A DNA stretch of 64,000 nt from the NCBI RefSeq assembly GCF_038051925.1, contig NZ_CP150634.1, positions 2,550,300 through 2,614,299 on the forward strand. Reading direction: 5' to 3'. The notes beneath the pieces are model-generated. The model ran no database searches, was not told where the DNA came from, and was given only the letters and a program-made list of their open reading frames with translations. This stretch comes from Methylotuvimicrobium sp. KM2 (GTDB lineage Bacteria > Pseudomonadota > Gammaproteobacteria > Methylococcales > Methylomonadaceae). How positions within the stretch are numbered: position 1 is the stretch's first letter; each line of letters opens with the position of its first letter. The position numbers and the translations under genes were made by a program. This document shows, one piece after another, positions 36,775 to 48,474 of this stretch.

Positions 36775-36944
36775 ATGTATCGACTCCCTCGGAAGACCGT
36801 GAAGCGGGCAACGAACTGTGATCACAACTCGCAATCGAAAAAAAGAAGGAGGGCTTATCTTTGCAAAGCGTAAGCTTGGAGCACCGGTTTCTCAAGCTGG
36901 GGAGGCTGTGAAAGTATTGGCGATGGCATCATAAACAATCAATT

Positions 36945-37035
36945 CACCATGAAGAACAGCGCTAAAAAATCAACAAATTCAATCTTCAAATTACTTGATG
37001 CTCTTCATGGTTAAGTGCTTTTTCTAAAATGATTA
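36945..37035 (+). repeat. Family H repeat, copy 3 (short)
   Basis: CAATTCACCATGAAG near the left and TGCTCTTCATGGTTAAGTGC..TTTTTCT at the right. A diverged or shortened copy. The stretch 36775-37225 has no gene. Confidence 0.5.
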
Positions 37036-37038
37036 TGT

Positions 37039-37067
37039 TAGGATTTCGTGATAAATAACGTCCTGGA
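37039..37067 (+). repeat. Family G short repeat, copy 3
   Basis: GGATTTCGTGATAAATAACG followed by TCCTGGA, 17 bases before family C copy 5. Confidence 0.6.
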
Positions 37068-37083
37068 ACAATGAGCCTTGTTG

Positions 37084-37187
37084 AGGGTTCGGTCACTCGC
37101 TTGGCAGGACGCCGTGAATACGTCCGTGTAGGCTTGACGGCGGCTTTCCCTGCCGCCGACACCTGCCAATCGAGCAACCGAACCCTC
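37084..37187 (-). repeat. Family C repeat, copy 5 (uninterrupted)
   Basis: AGGGTTCGGTCACTCGCTTG to CTGCCAATCGAGCAACCGAA with core CGTGAATACGTCCGTGTAGG. Reverse orientation, between the lipoprotein gene and the end of dapB. Confidence 0.85.
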
Positions 37188-37225
37188 CTTAAAATAGGGA
37201 AGTTATTTACGGCCAAATCCTTAGT

Positions 37226-39191
<1,966 letters not shown>

Positions 39192-39292
39192 GTCTATTAA
39201 TTATCGTTCGATACAGTCACATTATTTCCCGTAGAAATAAAGGCTCGATTGAGTAGCGTTATAAAACACCATGCCTTGGTACTATCAAATTC

Positions 39293-39334
39293 GGCGCCGG
39301 TCGACATACCGTAAACGGCAAGTCGACCGGCGCC
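39293..39334 (-). promoter_or_regulatory. Long hairpin between dnaK and dnaJ
   Basis: Perfect 13-bp arms GGCGCCGGTCGAC and GTCGACCGGCGCC around a 16-base loop. There is no T run after it on the minus strand, so it is more likely a processing or attenuation structure than a terminator, perhaps keeping DnaJ levels below DnaK (inference). Confidence 0.6.
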
Positions 39335-39343
39335 GGCATGGAA

Positions 39344-41278
39344 TTATTTCTTGTCGTCGTCTTTGACTTCTTCAAACTCGGCATCGACCACGCCGTCATC
39401 GGCTGTCGAAGCACTTGAAGACGACTGCTGCTGAGCTTCGGCACCGCCTTCGGCTTCCGCTTTTTGCGCATAAACGCGTTCAGCCAGTTTACCGGACAAT
39501 TCGGTCAGCGCATTGGTTTTGGCTTCGATAGACTCTTTATCGCTTCCTTTCAGAGCTTCTTTCAATTCATTGATCGCAGTTTCGATCGACGACCTTTCAT
39601 CGGCGGAAACTTGATCGCCGAGCTCCTTCATCGATTTTTCGGTGGCATTGATGATCCCTTCTGCATGATTACGCGCACTCACCAATTCGGTCACTTTGCG
39701 GTCTTCATCGGCATGCGCCTCGGCATCCTTGACCATGCGATCGACTTCTTCATCGGATAGACCGCTAGAGGCCTTGATCACAATTGACTGTTTTTTACCT
39801 GTCGCTTTGTCTTTAGCCGAGACATTCAAGATACCATTAGCATCAATGTCGAAAGTCACTTCGATTTGCGGAACGCCGCGCGGCGCAGGTGGAATATCGG
39901 CCAAATCGAAACGACCCAGCGATTTGTTACCGCTGGCAACTTCCCGTTCGCCTTGTAAAACATGAACCGTTACAGCGGTTTGATTGTCGTCCGCCGTTGA
40001 AAAAACCTGTGAAGCATTGGTCGGAATCGTTGTATTTTTCTCGATCAATTTCGTCATTACACCGCCCAAGGTTTCGATACCGAGCGATAGAGGCGTTACA
40101 TCGAGCAACAATACATCTTTGACATCGCCGCCTAATACGCCGGCCTGAATCGCTGCACCTAAAGCAACTGCTTCATCCGGATTAACATCCTTACGCGGCT
40201 CTTTGCCGAAGATCGATTTAACGAATTCTTGAACGCGAGGCATTCGAGTTTGACCGCCGACCAAAATCACATCGTCAATGTCGGACGCGGATAAGCCTGC
40301 GTCTTTTAGCGCCATTAGGCATGGGGCTTTGGTTTTATCAATCAGATCATCTACCAAGGATTCCAATTTAGACCGAGTCAATTTGACATTTAAATGTTTT
40401 GGTCCTGTCGCATCGGCCGTGACATAAGGCAGATTGATATCGGTTTGTTGCGAAGACGACAATTCGATTTTGGCTTTTTCTGCTGCTTCTTTGAGTCGTT
40501 GCAGCGCTAATGGATCGCTGTGCAAATCGATACCGTTGTCGCGTTTGAATTCGTCGGCCAGAAAATCGATGATGCGCAGGTCGAAGTCTTCACCGCCGAG
40601 GAAAGTGTCGCCATTGGTCGACAATACTTCGAACTGATGCTCGCCCTCGATCTCGGCGATTTCAATGATTGAAATATCGAATGTACCGCCGCCTAAGTCG
40701 TACACGGCAATTTTCATATCGCCTTTCGGTTTGTCCATCCCGAATGCCAACGCGGCTGCGGTCGGCTCGTTGATAATACGCTTGACGTCGAGACCCGCAA
40801 TTCGGCCCGCATCTTTAGTTGCCTGACGCTGAGAATCGTTAAAATAAGCCGGTACGGTAATGACCGCTTCTTTAACTTCTTCACCTAAATAAGCTTCGGC
40901 GTCTTTTTTCAGTTTCATCAAGACCCGAGCCGAAACTTCAGGTGCCGCCATTCTTTTACCGTGACATTCAACCCAAGCATCACCATTATCGGCCGGCACG
41001 ATTTTATACGGCACCATTTTAATATCTTTTTGCACAACATCGTCTTTGAAGCGGCGGCCTATCAAACGCTTGATTGCGAACAGTGTGTTTTCGGGATTGG
41101 TTACCGCTTGACGCTTGGCCGATTGCCCGACGAGCACCTCGTCATCCTTGGTGAAAGCGATGACTGAAGGCGTGGTTCTAGCGCCTTCGCTATTTTCGAT
41201 GACGCGTGCGGTGCCGTTTTCGAGCACAGCCACGCAAGAATTCGTGGTTCCTAAATCTATTCCGATTATTTTAGCCAT
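39344..41278 (-). CDS. dnaK: Chaperone protein DnaK (Hsp70)
   Basis: ATP-driven folding chaperone. The 644-residue protein opens [20 protein letters not shown], has the second phosphate loop [17 protein letters not shown] and the hinge [13 protein letters not shown], then the substrate-binding domain and a flexible tail ending [13 protein letters not shown]. Length is standard. It is the third gene of the hrcA operon. Confidence 0.98.
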   Translation of the reverse strand: MAKIIGIDLGTTNSCVAVLENGTARVIENSEGARTTPSVIAFTKDDEVLVGQSAKRQAVTNPENTLFAIKRLIGRRFKDDVVQKDIKMVPYKIVPADNGDAWVECHGKRMAAPEVSARVLMKLKKDAEAYLGEEVKEAVITVPAYFNDSQRQATKDAGRIAGLDVKRIINEPTAAALAFGMDKPKGDMKIAVYDLGGGTFDISIIEIAEIEGEHQFEVLSTNGDTFLGGEDFDLRIIDFLADEFKRDNGIDLHSDPLALQRLKEAAEKAKIELSSSQQTDINLPYVTADATGPKHLNVKLTRSKLESLVDDLIDKTKAPCLMALKDAGLSASDIDDVILVGGQTRMPRVQEFVKSIFGKEPRKDVNPDEAVALGAAIQAGVLGGDVKDVLLLDVTPLSLGIETLGGVMTKLIEKNTTIPTNASQVFSTADDNQTAVTVHVLQGEREVASGNKSLGRFDLADIPPAPRGVPQIEVTFDIDANGILNVSAKDKATGKKQSIVIKASSGLSDEEVDRMVKDAEAHADEDRKVTELVSARNHAEGIINATEKSMKELGDQVSADERSSIETAINELKEALKGSDKESIEAKTNALTELSGKLAERVYAQKAEAEGGAEAQQQSSSSASTADDGVVDAEFEEVKDDDKK

Positions 41279-41348
41279 TGATTGCTCCAGACTTGAGAGT
41301 GTATTTAAAAAATTAGTCGATTACGATATGGGGGCAGTTTTAATGTGT

Positions 41349-41996
41349 TCAAGCCTGTTCATCGATTTTTGGTGTTTCTTGCGGAGGATTGTCTTCAGCT
41401 TTGGCGACAACAACCATTGCCGGACGCAACAATCGCCCATTCAATACATAGCCTTTTTGAAATACATTAATAACCGAGTTCGGTTCGGCATCTGCAGATG
41501 GCTGCATAGCCATCGCCTGGTGCAACTCAGGATCAAAGGGTTGCCCAAGCGGATTAACCGCTTCAATATTGAATTTAGAAAAAACGGCTTCGAATTGTTT
41601 TAATGTCAATTCGCTGCCTTCTCGAAACTTTTGCACTTCCGGGCTATCGCCGATAGCGGCTTGCAAACCAAGCTCTAAACTATCGACAACAGTCAACAGC
41701 TCTTTGGCAAAATTTTCCAACGCAAACTTATGAGCGTTTTCCAAATCCTTTTGGGTTCTTCTTTTCAGATTTTCCATTTCCGCTTGTATGCGCAGAACTT
41801 TATCCCAATTTTCCGTAGCCTTTTGTTCGGTCTTTTCGAGCTTTTTCGATAACTCTTCGATATCAACCTTTTCAGCCGTCTGCGGCTGGCTATTTTCGTC
41901 TATATTGTTATCTAGCTGCGCATCGGCGTTTTGCTCCAAAATAGTTTCGGTTTGCTCGTCCGCTGCCTTTTCGGGCAACTCCTGCTCGTTACTCAT
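41349..41996 (-). CDS. grpE: Nucleotide exchange factor GrpE
   Basis: Releases ADP from DnaK. The 215-residue protein has a long acidic, Gln-rich N-terminus, a dimerising coiled coil (about 50-110, AEMENLKRRTQKDLENAHKF) and the C-terminal beta domain with NPLGQPFDPELHQAMAMQ. It lies between hrcA and dnaK. Confidence 0.97.
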   Translation of the reverse strand: MSNEQELPEKAADEQTETILEQNADAQLDNNIDENSQPQTAEKVDIEELSKKLEKTEQKATENWDKVLRIQAEMENLKRRTQKDLENAHKFALENFAKELLTVVDSLELGLQAAIGDSPEVQKFREGSELTLKQFEAVFSKFNIEAVNPLGQPFDPELHQAMAMQPSADAEPNSVINVFQKGYVLNGRLLRPAMVVVAKAEDNPPQETPKIDEQA

Positions 41997-42067
41997 TATT
42001 AAACTCCGGTTTAAATAAAAAAACGGTCCGCATCCACGGAAAAACTCTATTTCAAGAAATGTGGGGC

Positions 42068-43111
42068 TTATGTTTTGGGATTCAAGGCCGCGCCTAATAA
42101 TTTTGCCGTTACATCGACAAAAGGAATCACTCTTTCATAAGCCATTCGGGTGGGTCCTATTACGCCTAAAACTCCGACTACTTGTTCGTTAATCGAGTAC
42201 GGCGCGGTAACCAGGCTGCATTGTTCGAATGCGTGATAACCGGACTCTTCACCGATAAAAATTTGTACGCCTTCGGCATTTAAGCATTGATCAAGTAGAT
42301 GGATAACACCTCGTTTTTGACTGAAAGCATCAAATAATTCCTTGAGCCTCTCCATGTCCGATAATTCGGAAAAACCCATTAGATTCGTCTCGCCGCTTAA
42401 CACATAATCTTCATCCGACTTTCCGGGATCGAGTGCCAACTTAGCCATTTGCACCGCGTCCAACATTTCCCGATTCATTTGTTCTTGGGCGTCTTTGAGC
42501 TCTTTCAGCACGGCCTTTCTGACTGCGGCTAGGCTCAATCCGGAATAAACGGAATTTAAATAATTGGCGGCTTGCTGCAATTGAGCAGGGGTGAATTGCT
42601 TTGATGTATGGAGGATTTTATTATGCACTTCCTGTTCATTAGTCACGAAAATGACCAATACGCGGGTATTGGATAACGGCAAAAACTCGATATGGCGTAA
42701 ACTGACCAGTTCGCGCTTGGGTAATGTCACGACACCGGCCATCCTCGTGACGTCGGATAATATTCTCGATGCCACCCCGATGACATCATTGACGTTATCT
42801 TTAACAATTAAATTTTTGCGCAAGAGTTTAAGTTCTTCCGAGTTCAGAGGCTTTACCGTGAGCAGCGAATCGATAAACAAACGATAGCCACTAACGGTCG
42901 GCACCCGGCCTGCACTGGTGTGCGGAGAACGAATCAATCCCATGTCCTCCAGATCGGCCATGACATTACGAATCGTTGCGGGACTCAATTTTAATTCGGT
43001 ATCCTTAGATAATGCGCGCGAACCTACCGGTTGTCCGTCTTGGATATAACGTTCAACCAATGCTTTCAATAATTGCAGCGATCTTTCGTTCAACACCTGA
43101 TTATTATTCAC
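42068..43111 (-). CDS. hrcA: Heat-inducible transcription repressor HrcA
   Basis: Repressor that binds the CIRCE operator and is released on heat shock. The 347-residue protein has an N-terminal winged helix (SLQLLKALVERYIQDGQPVG; LSPATIRNVMADLEDMGLI) and the GAF-like inserted domain with LVTAPYSINEQVVGVLGVIG and PTRMAYERVIPFVD. First gene of the hrcA-grpE-dnaK-dnaJ-dapB block. A CIRCE element lies 20 bases upstream, so it should repress itself. Confidence 0.97.
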   Translation of the reverse strand: MNNNQVLNERSLQLLKALVERYIQDGQPVGSRALSKDTELKLSPATIRNVMADLEDMGLIRSPHTSAGRVPTVSGYRLFIDSLLTVKPLNSEELKLLRKNLIVKDNVNDVIGVASRILSDVTRMAGVVTLPKRELVSLRHIEFLPLSNTRVLVIFVTNEQEVHNKILHTSKQFTPAQLQQAANYLNSVYSGLSLAAVRKAVLKELKDAQEQMNREMLDAVQMAKLALDPGKSDEDYVLSGETNLMGFSELSDMERLKELFDAFSQKRGVIHLLDQCLNAEGVQIFIGEESGYHAFEQCSLVTAPYSINEQVVGVLGVIGPTRMAYERVIPFVDVTAKLLGAALNPKT

Positions 43112-43130
43112 ATTAAACCCTCTAGCTTAT

Positions 43131-43157
43131 TAGCACTCTACCTCATCGAGTGCCAGC
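43131..43157 (-). promoter_or_regulatory. CIRCE operator upstream of hrcA
   Basis: TTAGCACTC-N9-GAGTGCCAG. The consensus is TTAGCACTC-N9-GAGTGCTAA, so the left arm is perfect and the right arm differs at two end bases. It overlaps the predicted transcription start of the promoter at 43164-43192, as expected for HrcA repression. Confidence 0.9.
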
Positions 43158-43163
43158 GGCGCA

Positions 43164-43192
43164 AATTAGCAGTTCACTCTCCGCTTGTCAAT
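43164..43192 (-). promoter_or_regulatory. Candidate sigma-70 promoter of the hrcA operon
   Basis: On the minus strand TTGACA (43187-43192), 17 bases, then TAATTT (43164-43169). The -35 is perfect and the -10 partial; the CIRCE follows directly. Confidence 0.6.
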
Positions 43193-43266
43193 ACCAGCAA
43201 ATACAATAAAAACACCTACTTAGCATAACTCGCGTAATATTCCCCATCACAACCCACACCACACCC

Positions 43267-43431
43267 CATAAGCGCCAACTTAGTGCCTATTCTATGGTGC
43301 GTTTATGGCTTTATTCGTCATATCGGTATGGGTTGTCGATAGGATGTGGTGCTACGCATTGCCATCCGTGGCCCTGGATTCCGCCAATCCCTGGCGGAAT
43401 GACGAGTTCCTTCCTTAAGTTGGCGCTTATG
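43267..43431 (+). mobile_element. MITE related to the IS4-family element
   Basis: 165 bases with terminal inverted repeats CATAAGCGCCAACTTA / TAAGTTGGCGCTTATG, the same ends as the IS at 54448-55879. It is flanked by an 11-base direct duplication ACACCACACCC (43256-43266 and 43432-43442). It encodes no transposase; inside is a 9-bp hairpin ATTCCGCCA..TGGCGGAAT. It lies between the hrcA and nadK promoters and is probably mobilised by the full-length element. Confidence 0.88.
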
Positions 43432-43461
43432 ACACCACACCCTCCCCCTTGCCCCTTTCAC

Positions 43462-43482
43462 CTTTCATCTTTCATCTTTCAT
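43462..43482 (+). repeat. Short heptamer array, CTTTCAT x3
   Basis: Three perfect copies plus a preceding variant CTTTCAC, about 65 bases upstream of nadK. A third heptamer repeat in this window. Confidence 0.7.
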
Positions 43483-43510
43483 CTTTCCCCTTATCCCTTG
43501 ACTTATTGAG

Positions 43511-43516
43511 TATAAT
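43511..43516 (+). promoter_or_regulatory. Candidate -10 box of nadK
   Basis: A perfect TATAAT 31 bases before the nadK ATG. No -35 at the right spacing is convincing (a TTGACT is too close), so this is tentative. Confidence 0.35.
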
Positions 43517-43546
43517 TCGATCAAATCCTTTCTTAAATTAACGACA

Positions 43547-44428
43547 ATGCACAGCTCATTCAAAACCATCGGCATTATCGGTAAAGCCAGCGACCCCGGT
43601 ATTGCCGAAACTTTAGCGATTCTTTACCGTTACCTTAAACAGCACGCCTATGCCGTCATAGTAGACCGCTTGAGCGCTCAATTTTTAACGGAATCCGACG
43701 TTGAAAGTTCGGCCATCGAGACTATCGGGCAGCACTGCGACCTAATTATCGCCGCAGGTGGCGACGGTACGTTTTTATCCGCCGCGCGTGCAATCGCCCA
43801 ATACGATATTCCACTGGTCGGGATCAATTTGGGGCGCCTCGGGTTTCTGGTCGACATTTCGCCGTATGAATTATTACCCAAAATCAACAACATTTTAACC
43901 GGCCAATATAGCGAAGAAAGGCGCTATTTATTGCGAACAAAAATCATACGCGACCACCGCGTCTTTAACGAGCAGACTGCCGTTAACGAAGTCGTCGTGC
44001 ATCGCTGGGTAACGCCTAGTATGATAGAAATCGTCACTCGCATTAACGGCGTCTATCTAAACTCTCAGCGTTCAGACGGCATGATCGTCTCTACCCCAAC
44101 CGGTTCGACTGCTTATTCGTTGTCGGCGGGCGGACCGATTTTGCATCCCTCTCTGAATGCCTTGGTTTTGGTACCGCTTAATCCTCATACGCTATCGAAT
44201 CGCCCAATCGTTATCGACGATACGTCCGAAATCGAAATTAGTTTCTGTCAAACCAAACAAATCAATGCTTTGGTCACCTGCGATCATCTTGAAATACCCG
44301 AAGTATTGATCAGTGATAAAATTTTGATAAAAAAAGACCCGAAACCGATTAGAATTCTCCATCCCGAAGGACACGATTTTTTTGAAATCCTCAGAAAAAA
44401 ACTCAACTGGAGCGGCGGTTATCCTTAA
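43547..44428 (+). CDS. nadK: NAD kinase
   Basis: Phosphorylates NAD to NADP. The 293-residue protein has the family signature IIAAGGDGTFLSAAR, the NLGRLGFLVD segment and the later TPTGSTAYSLSAGGPI. Length is standard. recN follows after 9 bases, the usual gamma-proteobacterial order. Confidence 0.96.
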   Translation: MHSSFKTIGIIGKASDPGIAETLAILYRYLKQHAYAVIVDRLSAQFLTESDVESSAIETIGQHCDLIIAAGGDGTFLSAARAIAQYDIPLVGINLGRLGFLVDISPYELLPKINNILTGQYSEERRYLLRTKIIRDHRVFNEQTAVNEVVVHRWVTPSMIEIVTRINGVYLNSQRSDGMIVSTPTGSTAYSLSAGGPILHPSLNALVLVPLNPHTLSNRPIVIDDTSEIEISFCQTKQINALVTCDHLEIPEVLISDKILIKKDPKPIRILHPEGHDFFEILRKKLNWSGGYP

Positions 44429-44437
44429 CCCATTCTC

Positions 44438-46129
44438 ATGCTATTAAATCTTTCCATTAACGACCTAGCTGTCGTCAAAACATTAGACTTGGATGTGAAC
44501 GCCGGAATGTCGGTTTTAACAGGCGAAACCGGCGCCGGAAAATCGATTTTACTGACCGCACTTGGCTTAGCACTGGGCGATCGAGCCGATTCCGGCTATA
44601 TTCGACCGAACAGTAAACGTGCTGAAATCAATTTGGAATTCGATTTATCCGATGCCCCTCTGGCGAAAACATGGCTTGAAGAAAATGAACTGGATGATGA
44701 TCAACACTGCTTGATTAGACGCATTATCAACCATGACGGTCGATCAAAAGCCTATATCAACAATCGCCCGGTTACATTACAAACTCTACAAGAACTGAGC
44801 GAAAAGCTAGTTGAAATACACGGACAACATGCGCATTTGACTTTACTTCATAGCGATGAACAACGCCGACTGCTAGATGTGTTTGCCGGCAATCAAGTCC
44901 TTTTGGAACAGGTCAATACCTATTTTCAACAATGGCAGCAAAACAATCGGGAGTTACAGGCCCTGAAAAAAGCCAGTGTCGATAGTATCGAGCGCGAGGA
45001 ATTATTGCGCTACCAACTCGACGAATTGCAACAACTCGACTTGAACCACTTCAATTATGCCGAAATTGTGGATGAACATAGTAAACTAGCGCATTTGGAA
45101 GAAATTCTATCGACCGGACATCGGCAACTCGATTTGCTCTACGAAAACGACGAACAATCGCTCAATCGTCTGCTGCTGCAATCGACTCATGCTTTGAACG
45201 ATTTAACGCGTTTTGCGCCGGATATCGAATCTATCAACGGCATTTTAAACGAAGCACAAATTCAGATTGAAGAAGCCGCTCACCAATTGCGTCGTTATTT
45301 GGACAACCTAGAAGCCGACCCATTGAGACTGGAAGTGCTGGAAAATCAAATCGGCATTATTCAAAGTCTCTGCCGTAAGCATCATGTTCAGCCGGAAGAA
45401 TTGCCTGAGCTAGCTACCAATCTCGAACAAGAACTCAACAACCTGACGCACAGCGGCGAACGAATCGAAGAGTTGACCGATAAAGTTGAAAAGCTGCTCG
45501 CTAAATACGGCGAACTAGCGGATCAATTGACACGACAACGCCAACAAGGCGGCCGGCAGTTGCAAAGCCGAATTTCGGCGATGATCAAAGAGCTCGGCAT
45601 GCCTCAAGGCGAATTTATCGTGAAAATTTCGCCGCTGGATAACTCGCTTCCGCGCGCCGATGGTCAAGATAAAGTGGAATTTTTAGTGAGCGCCAATCCG
45701 GGGCTTCCGGCCAAGCCCCTGGCAAAAGTCGCATCCGGAGGAGAGTTATCACGCATTAGTTTGGCGATTCAAGTCACGACTAGTCACGACAAAACCACGC
45801 CGACGATGATCTTCGACGAAGTCGACTCCGGAATCGGCGGCGGCATTGCCGAAATTGTCGGACAAAAGCTACGCGCCTTGAGCCTCAATCGACAAGTCAT
45901 GTGCGTTACACATCTACCTCAAGTCGCATCGCAAGCCCATCATCATTTGTATGTCTCCAAAAATAACCGGAGCGATATCACGACATCCAATGTCAGGCCG
46001 CTAGCCCCCGAAGAACGCGTCGAAGAAATCGCTCGCATGCTCGGCGGCGTTAACATTACCGAAAACACCTTGGCCCATGCCCGAGAAATGCTTTTTCAAT
46101 CGATCTCCGACACTTCGTCGACTTTATAA
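44438..46129 (+). CDS. recN: DNA repair protein RecN
   Basis: SMC-like ATPase of double-strand break repair. The 563-residue protein has Walker A GETGAGKS (29-36), a long central coiled coil (about 150-380), the ABC signature ASGGELSRISLAIQV and Walker B TPTMIFDEVDSGIGGG. Length is standard. Probably co-transcribed with nadK and aguA (17-base gap). Confidence 0.96.
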   Translation: MLLNLSINDLAVVKTLDLDVNAGMSVLTGETGAGKSILLTALGLALGDRADSGYIRPNSKRAEINLEFDLSDAPLAKTWLEENELDDDQHCLIRRIINHDGRSKAYINNRPVTLQTLQELSEKLVEIHGQHAHLTLLHSDEQRRLLDVFAGNQVLLEQVNTYFQQWQQNNRELQALKKASVDSIEREELLRYQLDELQQLDLNHFNYAEIVDEHSKLAHLEEILSTGHRQLDLLYENDEQSLNRLLLQSTHALNDLTRFAPDIESINGILNEAQIQIEEAAHQLRRYLDNLEADPLRLEVLENQIGIIQSLCRKHHVQPEELPELATNLEQELNNLTHSGERIEELTDKVEKLLAKYGELADQLTRQRQQGGRQLQSRISAMIKELGMPQGEFIVKISPLDNSLPRADGQDKVEFLVSANPGLPAKPLAKVASGGELSRISLAIQVTTSHDKTTPTMIFDEVDSGIGGGIAEIVGQKLRALSLNRQVMCVTHLPQVASQAHHHLYVSKNNRSDITTSNVRPLAPEERVEEIARMLGGVNITENTLAHAREMLFQSISDTSSTL

Positions 46130-46146
46130 CATAGGAAAAACAAAAA

Positions 46147-47172
46147 ATGATCCGTTTTCCAGCAGAATGGGAAAAACAATCCGCCGTACTGATTGCATGG
46201 CCTGATCAATCCGGCGATTTCGGGGGGAATCTCAACGACGTCGAACAAAGCTATCGCTTCATCGCCGAAACGATCTGCCGTTATGAATCGTTGATCATCT
46301 TGTGCAAGAGCGCTGTTCAGCAACGACATATCGAAACGCTGTTACCAGTCGAAAAATCCGGTATCCGTTTCATACATGCCGATTACAACGACATCTGGGT
46401 TAGAGATACGGCATTTCTGACCGTCGAAAAAGACGGCAAGCCGCTATTGCTAAATTTCCGTTTCAACGGCTGGGGCGGCAAATACGAACATGCGGCCGAC
46501 AATGCCTTGAATCGGAATCTACTGAAACACGCCCCGTTCGCAAGCAACCCGCATCTCGACATCGACATGGTACTCGAAGGCGGCAGCGTCGAAAGCGACG
46601 GCGAAGGCACGATATTGACGACCAAACAATGCCTGCTCAATCCGAACCGGAATCCGGAATTGAACAGGGATCAAATCGAGGCGCAATTACAAAAGCATTT
46701 CGGCGCCGAGCGCGTATTGTGGATCGATCAGGAAAATCTCGACGGCGATGACACCGATGCCCATATCGACACGCTCGCCCGCTTCTGCAGTTCCGACACA
46801 ATCGCCTATACCAGCAGCAACGATCCGTCCGAGAAGCATTACCAAAGCCTAAAAAACATGGAGGCACAGCTTAAGGCCATGAAAATGATTAGCGGCGAAC
46901 CGTACAAGTTGGTTGCGCTGGATTTGCCGAAACCGATTTTCGACGCAGACGGCAAGCGTTTACCCGCCAATTACTCGAACTTTCTGATCATTAATGATGC
47001 TGTCATGGTTCCAGTTTACGACGATCCAATGGATCAAACCGCCGTCGATAAACTAGCCGAATGTTTCCCTCAACACGAAATCATTGCCACGCCCTGCCGG
47101 CCGATCGTGCATCAATACGGCAGCCTGCATTGCATGACGATGCAGTTTCCGGCAACTATCTCGACAAATTAA
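46147..47172 (+). CDS. aguA: Agmatine deiminase
   Basis: Converts agmatine to N-carbamoylputrescine and ammonia in the arginine-decarboxylase route to putrescine. The 341-residue protein of the guanidine-modifying superfamily has NDIWVRDTAFL near residue 82, the EGGSVESDGEGT segment with catalytic acidic residues, and the nucleophile Cys in GSLHCMTMQFP near the end. The next enzyme of the route, aguB, lies 400 bases downstream. Confidence 0.93.
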   Translation: MIRFPAEWEKQSAVLIAWPDQSGDFGGNLNDVEQSYRFIAETICRYESLIILCKSAVQQRHIETLLPVEKSGIRFIHADYNDIWVRDTAFLTVEKDGKPLLLNFRFNGWGGKYEHAADNALNRNLLKHAPFASNPHLDIDMVLEGGSVESDGEGTILTTKQCLLNPNRNPELNRDQIEAQLQKHFGAERVLWIDQENLDGDDTDAHIDTLARFCSSDTIAYTSSNDPSEKHYQSLKNMEAQLKAMKMISGEPYKLVALDLPKPIFDADGKRLPANYSNFLIINDAVMVPVYDDPMDQTAVDKLAECFPQHEIIATPCRPIVHQYGSLHCMTMQFPATISTN

Positions 47173-47176
47173 GGAA

Positions 47177-47204
47177 TAAGGATTTCGTGATAAATAACGT
47201 CGAG
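47177..47204 (+). repeat. Family G short repeat, copy 4
   Basis: AAGGATTTCGTGATAAATAA followed by CGTCGAGGA, between aguA and family A copy 5. Confidence 0.55.
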
Positions 47205-47251
47205 GAACTACGGGCTTTGCTGAGGGTATAACTGCGCCCGGTGATTGGCGA

Positions 47252-47412
47252 TATATACCCATCGCAGATCAAAATTCGGCACCGGGGGCCCGTCAAAGGA
47301 CGCCGTGAATACATCCATGTAGGCTCTATGCCAGCTCCATGCTGGCAAAGCCTTAGCCGAGCACCCCGGCGCCTCCTGAGGCACTGCCGAAACTTGAAGT
47401 GCGAAAGGTATA
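47252..47412 (-). repeat. Family A repeat, copy 5 (uninterrupted)
   Basis: A complete reversed copy between aguA and aguB: TATACCCATCGCAGATCAAA to CTTGAAGTGCGAAAGGTATA, core CGTGAATACATCCATGTAGG. It pushes the two polyamine genes apart. Confidence 0.9.
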
Positions 47413-47581
47413 ATATTGAATTTTTAGAACCGAAGTCATATCTCACAATCATGAAATAGAACATCATCGTCCCGTCAAGCTCTGCTTGTGTACACGCCAA
47501 GCAGAGCTTAGGCTATATACATTCCCAAGCTAGAGTTTGGGAATGAGAGATTTTTCCATACCGCATTCATACATCAAAATC

Positions 47582-48469
47582 ATGAGCTCGAACATCATCG
47601 TCAGCGCGATTCAACAACCTTGTAACGCCGACAAAGCCGGCAACCTGAATCTTTCGATCGACTTAATCAAAGAGGCTAAACAATCCGGTGCTAACTTAGC
47701 CGTTTTGCCGGAATTACATTTAGGCCCGTATTTTTGCCAGAACGAAGATTTTAACCGCTTCGCCACGGCCGAACCGATTCCAGGGCCCAGTACCGAAATA
47801 CTGTCTCAAGCCGCCAAGGATCAAGAAATCGTCATCGTATCGACAATATTCGAAAAGCGCGCACCTGGCCTTTATCATAACACTGCCGTGGTTTTCGACA
47901 CAGACGGCAGCATTGCCGGCAAATACCGCAAGATGCATATTCCCGACGATCCCGGTTATTATGAAAAATATTACTTCACGCCCGGCGACATCGGTTTCAA
48001 ACCTATAGAGACCTCGATCGGTAAATTAGGCGTGATGGTTTGCTGGGACCAGTGGTATCCGGAAGGCGCGCGTTTGATGGCACTGGCAGGCGCCGATATT
48101 TTGATTTATCCGACCGCGATCGGTTGGGATCCGGCCGATACTAACGAGGAAAAGCAGCGCCAACTCGATGCCTGGATCACGATTCAACGCGCGCACGCGG
48201 TCGCTAACGGACTACCGGTCGTTGCCTGCAACCGCATCGGATTCGAAGCATCGCCGGACGATGCCTCGACAGGTATCGATTTCTGGGGAAGCAGCTTCAT
48301 TACCGGACCGCAAGGCGAATTTCTCGCGCAAGCCGGAGCTAGCGAGCAAATCATCTTAACCCAGGAATTGGACCGCGCGCGTAACGAGCGCGTCAGGCAA
48401 ATATGGCCTTATCTGCGCGACAGAAGAATTGACGAGTACGGCAATTTAATTAAACGATTTATCGATTAA
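47582..48469 (+). CDS. aguB: N-carbamoylputrescine amidase
   Basis: Hydrolyses N-carbamoylputrescine to putrescine, CO2 and ammonia. A nitrilase-fold enzyme with the Glu in LAVLPELHLGPYF, the Lys in YRKMHIPDDPGYYEKYYF and the catalytic Cys in VMVCWDQWYPEGARLMALAG. The frame is open from 47537, but the first 15 residues come from a palindrome; the ATG at 47582 (MSSNIIVSAIQQP) gives the usual length of about 295 residues. Works with aguA. Confidence 0.93.
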   Translation: MSSNIIVSAIQQPCNADKAGNLNLSIDLIKEAKQSGANLAVLPELHLGPYFCQNEDFNRFATAEPIPGPSTEILSQAAKDQEIVIVSTIFEKRAPGLYHNTAVVFDTDGSIAGKYRKMHIPDDPGYYEKYYFTPGDIGFKPIETSIGKLGVMVCWDQWYPEGARLMALAGADILIYPTAIGWDPADTNEEKQRQLDAWITIQRAHAVANGLPVVACNRIGFEASPDDASTGIDFWGSSFITGPQGEFLAQAGASEQIILTQELDRARNERVRQIWPYLRDRRIDEYGNLIKRFID

Positions 48470-48474
48470 TTTTC

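Noticed and set aside
36775..36930. Frameshifted extension of the small lipoprotein
   Set aside because: Other frames are open for short runs, but no family motif was seen to prove a longer original protein.
47537..47581. Upstream ATG for aguB
   Set aside because: It lies in a GTTTGGGAATG palindrome-like segment, and the added residues do not match nitrilase-family starts.
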